Shown in pieces: positions 22,692 through 28,678 of a DNA stretch of 28,678 bases (the first letter of the stretch is position 1; each line of letters starts with the position of its first letter). The DNA comes from DATJLY01 sp035604195 (GTDB taxonomy: Bacteria > Pseudomonadota > Alphaproteobacteria > ATCC43930 > CGMCC-115725). A model generated the notes under the pieces. The model did no database searches and was not told where the DNA came from. It saw only the letters and a program-made list of their open reading frames with translations. Location: assembly GCA_035604195.1 (NCBI GenBank), contig DATNIY010000057.1, positions 1-28,678 on the forward strand, written 5' to 3'. The position numbers were made by a program, and so were the translations under genes.

Positions 22692-25600
22692 ATGAAGTCC
22701 GTATCACTCGACGACAAATATACGCTTGAACGCGGACCGGTCTTTTTGTCTGGCGTGCAAGCGATTGTTCGGCTCGCCCTCGACCAGCGGCGGCGCGATG
22801 CACGCGCGGGACTCGCGACCGGCGGCTTCATCTCGGGCTATCGCGGCTCGCCGCTCGGCGGCGTCGATACCGCGCTTTGGCAGGTGCAAGCCCTGCTCAA
22901 AGCCAACGACATCCATTTCGAGCCCGGCCTCAACGAAGAACTCGCTGCGACCGCCGTCGCCGGCACGCAACAGATTGCCGCCATCGGCCGCGGCAAGTTC
23001 ACGGGCGTGTTCGGCATCTGGTACGGGAAGAATCCCGGCCTCGACCGTTCCGGCGATGCAATCAAGCATGGCAACGCGGTCGGCGCGTCGGCGCATGGCG
23101 GCGTTCTCGCAATATCCGGCGACGATCCGGGCGCGACCTCCTCGACGCTGCCAAACCAATGTGATCAGGCCTTCATCGCCGCCGCTATTCCCGTCCTGAG
23201 TCCGGCGAATGTCAGCGAGATTCTGCGCTTCGGGCTGATCGGCATCGCGTTGTCGCGCTATGCCGGAACTTGGACCGGCCTCAAGACTGTCGCCGATACG
23301 GTCGAGTGCACCACGACCATAACGGTTGATCCCGACGAGCCGCGAATCGTGCTGCCGAACGATTTTGCGCTGCCGCCACAGGGGCTGAGCGCCCGCTGGC
23401 CGGACAACCGCTGGGACCAGGATGCGCGCCTGTTGAATTTGCGCCTGCCTGCGGCGAAGGCGTTTGCGCGCGCCAATGCCCTCGACGAGGTGGTGTTCGG
23501 CGCCCGTGGCAACTCACGGCTCGCGATCGTCACATCCGGCAAGGCCTATGGCGACGTGCGCGAGGCACTGGCACGGCTCGGCATCGACGAGGCGGTCGCC
23601 GTCGCCCTCGGTATCATCATTTATAAAGTCGGCATGGTGTGGCCGCTCGAGCCGGAACGCATCCGCGACGTCCTCGAAGGCCTTGACGAGGTCATTGTCG
23701 TCGAGGAACGCCGCGCGGTTCTCGAGCCGCAGATCAAGGACCTTGCCTACAACTGGTCTGCCGACCGGCGGCCGCGCATTGTCGGCAAGAGCGATGAGCA
23801 CGGCGCTCCCCTGCTGCCCGAAAGCGGCGAATTGTCGCCGAGCGTGGTTGCGCTCGCGCTCGGCAAGCGCCTCGGCCGCTTCGCCCCGCCGGCCATCGTG
23901 ATCGAGCGGCTGGGGGCGATCGAGCGCCAGCACCACCAAGTCCGGCGCGCGCCCAGCCAAATCCGGGTCGCTCATTTTTGCGCCGGCTGCCCGCATGCCG
24001 TTTCAACGCGCGTCCCGGACGGCAGTGTCGCGATCGCCGGCATCGGCTGCAACTCGCTGCGCTTGTGGATGCCCGACAGCAAGACCGCACTCTTGCCGCA
24101 GATGGGCGGCGAAGGTGCGGTCTGGCTCGGCATGGCGCCGTTCGTCGAGGCAGCGCACGTTTTCCAGAATCTCGGCGACGGCACCTACGCGCATTCCGGC
24201 AGTCTCGGCATTCGCGCCGCGGTCGCTGCCGGACACAACATCACCTTTCGCCTGCTGTACAACGAGGCGGCCGCCATGACCGGCGGACAGCCAGTCGAGG
24301 GCGCGTTCAGCGTGCCGCAGATCGCGCGTCAGCTGCTGGCGGAAGGCGTCGAGCGCATCGCAATCGCCTCCGATGAGAAGGGCCGCCATAAGCGCCTATC
24401 GGCCCTGGGCAGCGGCGTCAGCGTGCACCATCGCGACGAACTGGACACGATCCAGCGCGAACTGCGGGAATGGCCGGGTGTGTCCGCCATCATCTACGAC
24501 CAGGTCTGTGCGACGGAAAAACGCCGCCGGCGCAAGCGCGGAATTGTTCCGCCGCCGCCGGCGCGCGCGTTCATCAACACCCGTGTCTGCGAAGGCTGCG
24601 GCGATTGCATCGAGCAATCGAGTTGCGCGGCGATCCGCTCGGTCGAGACATCGTTCGGGCGCAAGCGCGAGATCGACCAGTCGGCCTGCAATGCCGATCT
24701 CTCCTGTCTCAAGGGATTTTGCCCAAGCTTCGTCACCATCGAGGGCGGTGCGCTTCGACCGCCGACCGTGGCGACCGCCGAGTTCAACCTGCCGCTGCCC
24801 GCCGCGCCCACGCTCGCCGGCCGTTGCGACATGGTCATCGAGGGGATCGGCGGCACCGGCGTCATGACCATCGGCGCCGTGCTCGGGATGGCGGCGCACA
24901 TGTCGGGCTACGGCGCTTCGGTGCTCGACAACACCGGGCTTGCGCGCAAGGGCGGAGCCGTGTCGACCCATGTTCGCGTTTACTCCCGGCTCGACGACGG
25001 CCACGCCTCGCGCATCGGGGATGGCCGCGCGACGCTCATGCTCGCCTGCGATCTTGTCACGGCGGCCAATCCGGTCTCACTTGCCAAGATCGAGCCGGGC
25101 CGCACGCGCGTCATCGCCAACGCCGATCTCGTGCCGACGCTGCAACAGCGCCTTGATCCCGATAGCGACCTTGACACCAATCCGCTCCGCGATGCCATCA
25201 CCCAGGCGGCCGGCGCATCGCAATGCGAGTTCATCGCCGCGACCGAAATTGCCGAACAGGCGCTCGGCGTTTCGATTTACGCCAATATGGTGATGCTGGG
25301 TTTCGCCTGGCAAAAAGGTCTGGTGCCGCTGGCTTTCAATGCGATCGAGCAGGCGATCACGCTCAACGGCACTGCCGTCGAGGCCAATCGGCTCGCCTTC
25401 GCATGGGGGCGGCGGGCGGCGCACGATCCTGCCGCGATCGAGCAGTTGCTGCGCCCGCTGAGCGCCGGCGCTGACGAACCGAGCCTCGATGCGCTCGTCT
25501 CCCGCTACGCCGACGAGTTGACGGCCTATCAGAATGCGGCCTACGCGCAGCGCTATATCGCGCTCGTCGATCGCGTCCGCGCCGCCGAGCGCCGGGTCGA

Positions 25601-26150
25601 TCAGCGCGACGGACCGCTCGCCTTTGCGGTTGCACGCGGGTATTTCCGGCTGCTCGCCATCAAGGACGAGTACGAAGTCGCTCGCCTCTATAGCGACGGC
25701 ACGTTCGCGCATGAGATGCAGCGGCATTTCTCCGGCGCCTACAAGATCCGCTTCCACCTGGCCCCACCGCTGCTGGCGCGGCGAGACCGCGCGACCGGCC
25801 ACCTCCGCAAGCAGCAATTCGGCGCGTGGATGGGCAATCTGTTTCCCCTGCTCGCACGGATGAAAGCCCTGCGCGGGACCTGGCTCGACGTCTTCGGCTA
25901 CACCGGCGAGAGACGGGCGGAGCGACGGCTGATCGGCGAATACCAGCAAACCATCGACAATCTGCTTGCGGCACTCACCGCGCAGAACTATGAGCTTGCC
26001 GCAGAAATCGCGGCATTGCCGGAGCGCATCCGTGGCTTCGGCCACGTCAAAGCCCGCACTATGGCCTGCGCCAAGCAGTGCGAGGCCGAGTTGCTCGCAG
26101 GCTTCTCCGACACGTCGCTCCGACAGCGACAGCGCGAAAGCGTCCATTAG
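22692..26150 (+). CDS. Indolepyruvate ferredoxin oxidoreductase, fused alpha-beta type
   Basis: A 1152-residue thiamine diphosphate/iron-sulfur enzyme that oxidatively decarboxylates 2-oxo acids to acyl-CoA with ferredoxin as acceptor. The N-terminus SLDDKYTLERGPVFLSG and GFISGYRGSPLGG match the fused family. The thiamine-binding region has GDG at 495-497 and YNEAAAMTGGQPVEG. Ferredoxin-like cysteines are C633, C636, C639 and C644 (VCEGCGDCIEQSSC) plus CNADLSCLKGFC. The gamma-type domain begins GIGGTGVMT near residue 718 and includes LDNTGLARKGGAVSTHVRV. Length is normal. ATG at 22692 (AAGGGAG just upstream) is preferred over a frame extending 41 codons further. The natural substrate may be an aryl pyruvate or a branched-chain 2-oxo acid. 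First gene of a three-gene or longer operon. Confidence 0.92.
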   Translation: MKSVSLDDKYTLERGPVFLSGVQAIVRLALDQRRRDARAGLATGGFISGYRGSPLGGVDTALWQVQALLKANDIHFEPGLNEELAATAVAGTQQIAAIGRGKFTGVFGIWYGKNPGLDRSGDAIKHGNAVGASAHGGVLAISGDDPGATSSTLPNQCDQAFIAAAIPVLSPANVSEILRFGLIGIALSRYAGTWTGLKTVADTVECTTTITVDPDEPRIVLPNDFALPPQGLSARWPDNRWDQDARLLNLRLPAAKAFARANALDEVVFGARGNSRLAIVTSGKAYGDVREALARLGIDEAVAVALGIIIYKVGMVWPLEPERIRDVLEGLDEVIVVEERRAVLEPQIKDLAYNWSADRRPRIVGKSDEHGAPLLPESGELSPSVVALALGKRLGRFAPPAIVIERLGAIERQHHQVRRAPSQIRVAHFCAGCPHAVSTRVPDGSVAIAGIGCNSLRLWMPDSKTALLPQMGGEGAVWLGMAPFVEAAHVFQNLGDGTYAHSGSLGIRAAVAAGHNITFRLLYNEAAAMTGGQPVEGAFSVPQIARQLLAEGVERIAIASDEKGRHKRLSALGSGVSVHHRDELDTIQRELREWPGVSAIIYDQVCATEKRRRRKRGIVPPPPARAFINTRVCEGCGDCIEQSSCAAIRSVETSFGRKREIDQSACNADLSCLKGFCPSFVTIEGGALRPPTVATAEFNLPLPAAPTLAGRCDMVIEGIGGTGVMTIGAVLGMAAHMSGYGASVLDNTGLARKGGAVSTHVRVYSRLDDGHASRIGDGRATLMLACDLVTAANPVSLAKIEPGRTRVIANADLVPTLQQRLDPDSDLDTNPLRDAITQAAGASQCEFIAATEIAEQALGVSIYANMVMLGFAWQKGLVPLAFNAIEQAITLNGTAVEANRLAFAWGRRAAHDPAAIEQLLRPLSAGADEPSLDALVSRYADELTAYQNAAYAQRYIALVDRVRAAERRVDQRDGPLAFAVARGYFRLLAIKDEYEVARLYSDGTFAHEMQRHFSGAYKIRFHLAPPLLARRDRATGHLRKQQFGAWMGNLFPLLARMKALRGTWLDVFGYTGERRAERRLIGEYQQTIDNLLAALTAQNYELAAEIAALPERIRGFGHVKARTMACAKQCEAELLAGFSDTSLRQRQRESVH

Positions 26151-26165
26151 CAGGAAGCAGGAAAC

Positions 26166-27371
26166 GTGGACCGAAAAGCCGAGATTCCTTATGGCGCCTA
26201 CTGGAGCACGCCATTCGCGCGCTGGCAGGGGGCATTCTCCAATCTGCACGCAATCGAGTTTGCCGCCTTCGTGGTGAAGGCTGAACTCGCGCGTCGCCGC
26301 ATTCCAAGCGACGCGATCGATCACGGCGTGCTGGGGATCAGCGTGCCGCAGAAGCACTCGTTCTACGGACTGCCCTGGCTCGCCGGGATGGCCGGCCTCG
26401 GCCACGTCGGCGGGCCGACCATCATGCAGGCTTGTGCGACCGGCGCGCGGGTCTTGCTGGCTGCCGTAGAAGAGGTCGATGCCGGACTGTCCGATGTCAC
26501 GCTCGCGGTGACGTGCGACCGCACCTCGAATGGGCCGCATTTGTACTACCCGAATCCGCGCGGGCCGGGCGGAACCGGATCGCATGAAGACTGGGTCATG
26601 GACAATTTTGACTGCGATCCGCTCGGCCGCCACGCGATGGTGCAGACGGCGGAGAACGTTGCCGCCAAGCACCAGATCACGACCTCCCAGCAGCACGAAG
26701 TGGTGCTCCAGCGCGAGGCCCAATACCGCCAGGCGCTTGCCGACGACGGCGCATTTCAGAAACGCTACATGACGCTGCCGTTTGCGGTGCCGGATCCTTC
26801 TTTCCGCAAGACCGTTGCAACCCTTCCAAGCGACGAAGGGATCAGACTATCGACCGCGGAAGCGCTCGCGAAGCTCAAGCCCGTGCTCGACGGCGGCACC
26901 GTGACCTACGGCGCGCAGACCCATCCCGCGGACGCCAACGCCGCTCTCATCGTCGCGACGCCGGAGCGCGCTCGCGAATTGAGCCGCGACCCCAAGATCC
27001 GGATCCATCTGCGTGGGTTCGGGGCCGCGCGCGCGGCCCTCGCCTATATGCCGGAAGCGCCGATCCCCGCGGCGCAGCGCGCGTTGGACGATGCCGGGCT
27101 GACGATCGATCGCGTGAACGCAATCAAAACCCACAATCCGTTCGCGCTGAACGATGTTTTGTTTTCGCGACAAATGGGTGTCGATCTGGCCCGCATGAAC
27201 AACTACGGCTGCTCGCTCGTCTGGGGACATCCACAGGCGCCGATGGGGACGCGTGCGGTCATCGAACTGATCGAGGAACTGGTTCTTCGCGGCGGCGGCT
27301 ACGGTCTGTTCACGGGATGCGCTGCGGGCGATACGGCGATGGCCGTGGTCATCGAGGTCGGCGACAAGTAG
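26166..27371 (+). CDS. Thiolase family protein, SCP2-like
   Basis: A 401-residue thiolase-fold protein. The acyl-accepting cysteine is Cys90 in QACATGA, the general-base pair is His355 in WGHPQAPMGTR and Cys385 in TGCAAGDTAMAVV. In place of the NEAFA loop of classical thiolases it has HNPFA (323-327), with His where the oxyanion Asn would be, as in SCP2-type thiolases (HDCF). The enzyme could cleave a 3-oxoacyl-CoA or act in reverse. The GTG at 26166 follows AGGAA at good spacing and lies 15 bp after the oxidoreductase stop; HyuA follows after 8 bp. No DUF35/OB-fold partner gene, common beside such thiolases, is seen between the genes. Codons AGA and CTA, rare elsewhere in the window, occur here. 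Confidence 0.88.
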   Translation: MDRKAEIPYGAYWSTPFARWQGAFSNLHAIEFAAFVVKAELARRRIPSDAIDHGVLGISVPQKHSFYGLPWLAGMAGLGHVGGPTIMQACATGARVLLAAVEEVDAGLSDVTLAVTCDRTSNGPHLYYPNPRGPGGTGSHEDWVMDNFDCDPLGRHAMVQTAENVAAKHQITTSQQHEVVLQREAQYRQALADDGAFQKRYMTLPFAVPDPSFRKTVATLPSDEGIRLSTAEALAKLKPVLDGGTVTYGAQTHPADANAALIVATPERARELSRDPKIRIHLRGFGAARAALAYMPEAPIPAAQRALDDAGLTIDRVNAIKTHNPFALNDVLFSRQMGVDLARMNNYGCSLVWGHPQAPMGTRAVIELIEELVLRGGGYGLFTGCAAGDTAMAVVIEVGDK

Positions 27372-27379
27372 GGGCGGGC

Positions 27380-28678
27380 ATGAGTTTGAAGATCGGCATC
27401 GACGTTGGCGGAACGTTCACGGATTTCATCGCCTCCGGCGATGGCCGCGAGACGTTGATTCACAAGGTCCTGTCGACGCCTGAGGACTCGTCGGTGGCGG
27501 TGCTCGCGGGTTTGAGAGAAATAGCGCCGATCCTGATGCCGCAGGGAAGCTTCCGGCAGTTCGTCGCCTCCATCGACACCATCGTTCACGGGACGACAGT
27601 AACGACCAATACCACGCTCACCCACACGGGCGCACGTTCGGCGCTGCTCACCACCAGCGGCGTGCGCGATGCGCTCGAGATGCGGCGGGGCATTCGTGAA
27701 CGGCAATACGACAACCACTACACCAATGTGAAGCCGCTGGTGCCGCGCTATCTTCGTTTCGGCATCGGCGGCCGTCTGGATCGAAATGGCGTCGAGATCA
27801 AGCCCCTTTCGCTCGAGGACATCGGGCGGGCGATCGCCATGTTAAAGAGCGAAAAGATCGAAGCGGTGTCGATCTGTTTCATGAACGCGTTCGCCAATCC
27901 CGCTCATGAACGGGCGGCCGAAGAGCTCATACGAAAGGAGCTTCCCGAAGCCTATCTGACCGTCTCTACGAGACTGCTCCCGACCATCCGATTTTATGAG
28001 CGTGTCAGCACGACCGTCCTCAATTCCTACGTCGGCCCCAGGCTCAACCACTATCTCAGCCGGCTGGTGACGACGTTGAAGGAGGCCGGCTTCGACGGCA
28101 TCCTGTTGATCATGCAGTCGAACGGCGGGGTCATGTCGCCGCAGGTCGCCCGCGAGAAGGCGGCGCTCACGCTGCTATCGGGACCCGCAGGCGGACCCGG
28201 CGCCGGTCTATTCTACGCGCGCGCCCTCGGGGCCGACCGGTGCATCACGACCGACATGGGCGGGACGAGCTTCGAGGCGTCGGTCGCCATTGGCCCCCCG
28301 GCCGCCGTGACCGACGGCGAGATCGCGCGTCATAAGATCGCGTTGCCGATGCTCGACATTCACACGATCGGCGCCGGCGGCGGCTCGATCGCGTGGCTCG
28401 ACGATGGCGGCCTGCTACGGATGGGACCGCAGAGCGCCGGTGCGGCTCCTGGACCCGCTTGCTATGGCAAAGGCGGAACCTTGCCCACCACGACCGACGC
28501 CAATCTCGTCCTCGGCTATCTCGACCCCGACTATTTTGCCGGCGCCAAGATTAGACTCGACACCGCCGCGGCGCGGCGCGCCATCGAAACCAATATCGCT
28601 ACGCCGATGGGCCTGACGGTCGAGGCGGCGGCGGCCGGCATGTATCGCGTCGCCTGCAACAACATGGCACAGGGCGTG
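27380..28678 (+). CDS. Hydantoinase/oxoprolinase family subunit A, N-terminal part (HyuA-like)
   Basis: The first 433 codons of a gene that runs off the window; full-length relatives have about 650-700 residues. Visible marks are the N-terminal IGIDVGGTFTDF, IVHGTTVTTNTTLTHTGA, the ATPase-like TTDMGGTSFEASV (Asp292), and GAGGGSIAW followed by SAGAAPGPACYG. Family members are ATP-dependent: N-methylhydantoinase, 5-oxoprolinase, and the acetone and acetophenone carboxylases. They need a HyuB-type partner, expected just downstream. ATG at 27380 lies 8 bp after the thiolase stop with GGGGCGGG before it. AGA, ATA and TTA codons are more frequent than in the first 22 kb. Given the thiolase and oxidoreductase neighbours, a carboxylase role on a ketone is as plausible as hydantoin hydrolysis. 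Confidence 0.9.
   Translation, partial: MSLKIGIDVGGTFTDFIASGDGRETLIHKVLSTPEDSSVAVLAGLREIAPILMPQGSFRQFVASIDTIVHGTTVTTNTTLTHTGARSALLTTSGVRDALEMRRGIRERQYDNHYTNVKPLVPRYLRFGIGGRLDRNGVEIKPLSLEDIGRAIAMLKSEKIEAVSICFMNAFANPAHERAAEELIRKELPEAYLTVSTRLLPTIRFYERVSTTVLNSYVGPRLNHYLSRLVTTLKEAGFDGILLIMQSNGGVMSPQVAREKAALTLLSGPAGGPGAGLFYARALGADRCITTDMGGTSFEASVAIGPPAAVTDGEIARHKIALPMLDIHTIGAGGGSIAWLDDGGLLRMGPQSAGAAPGPACYGKGGTLPTTTDANLVLGYLDPDYFAGAKIRLDTAAARRAIETNIATPMGLTVEAAAAGMYRVACNNMAQGV

Noticed and set aside
25077..26723. A 548-codon reverse-strand open frame opposite the oxidoreductase and thiolase genes
   Set aside because: No domain is recognisable and it is antisense to two genes with intact active-site motifs.

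Overview
The window is GC-rich, densely packed bacterial chromosome. Gene order and protein families point to an alphaproteobacterium, of Rhodospirillales or Hyphomicrobiales type. The main pointers are a pyruvate dehydrogenase E2 - lpdA - lipA - RatA/COQ10 run, an Aap/Bzt general amino-acid transporter, a TIGR02281-type aspartic protease and an intergenic palindrome of the TTCGAGA...CTCCTCAG kind. No rRNA, tRNA, CRISPR array or transposase was seen.

Layout. (1) Positions 1-3593, plus strand: the C-terminal end of the E2 subunit, lpdA, lipA and a ratA/COQ10-like gene, which together make and run lipoate-dependent pyruvate oxidation. (2) Positions 3607-7096, minus strand: a lone PilZ gene, then a tightly overlapping metC-modB-modC set (cystathionine beta-lyase plus molybdate ABC permease and ATPase, with no modA in view). 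(3) Positions 7246-11214, plus strand: aapJ-Q-M-P, a complete amino-acid ABC transporter whose stop and start codons overlap. (4) Positions 11223-13098, minus strand: cysK then sseA, behind a good sigma70-like promoter. (5) Positions 13204-19348: a peptide/nickel-family ABC transporter. Its binding-protein gene is separated from its two permeases and two ATPases by a palindromic repeat and a reverse-strand alpha/beta hydrolase. (6) Positions 19332-22021: small accessory genes, namely a GNAT acetyltransferase, a Nudix hydrolase, a 2-oxoglutarate/Fe(II) oxygenase, a 46-residue membrane protein and a retropepsin-like protease. (7) Positions 22022-22691: about 670 bp without a credible gene, holding a 36-bp near-perfect palindrome that overlaps promoter-like hexamers. 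(8) Positions 22692-28678, plus strand: a catabolic operon of fused indolepyruvate ferredoxin oxidoreductase, SCP2-like thiolase and a hydantoinase/acetophenone-carboxylase-type HyuA subunit that runs off the window.

Functional reading. Sections 2-5 combine sulfur amino-acid enzymes (metC, cysK, sseA) with amino-acid and peptide-type importers, which suggests scavenging of amino acids, perhaps sulfur-containing ones; that link is inference. Section 8 differs in style: it uses AGA, ATA, CTA and TTA codons that are scarce elsewhere, and it sits behind its own operator-like dyad. It looks like a separately acquired, separately regulated pathway turning a 2-oxo acid into an acyl-CoA, followed by thiolase and ATP-dependent carboxylase/hydrolase chemistry. 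This is the part most likely to hold an undescribed pathway.
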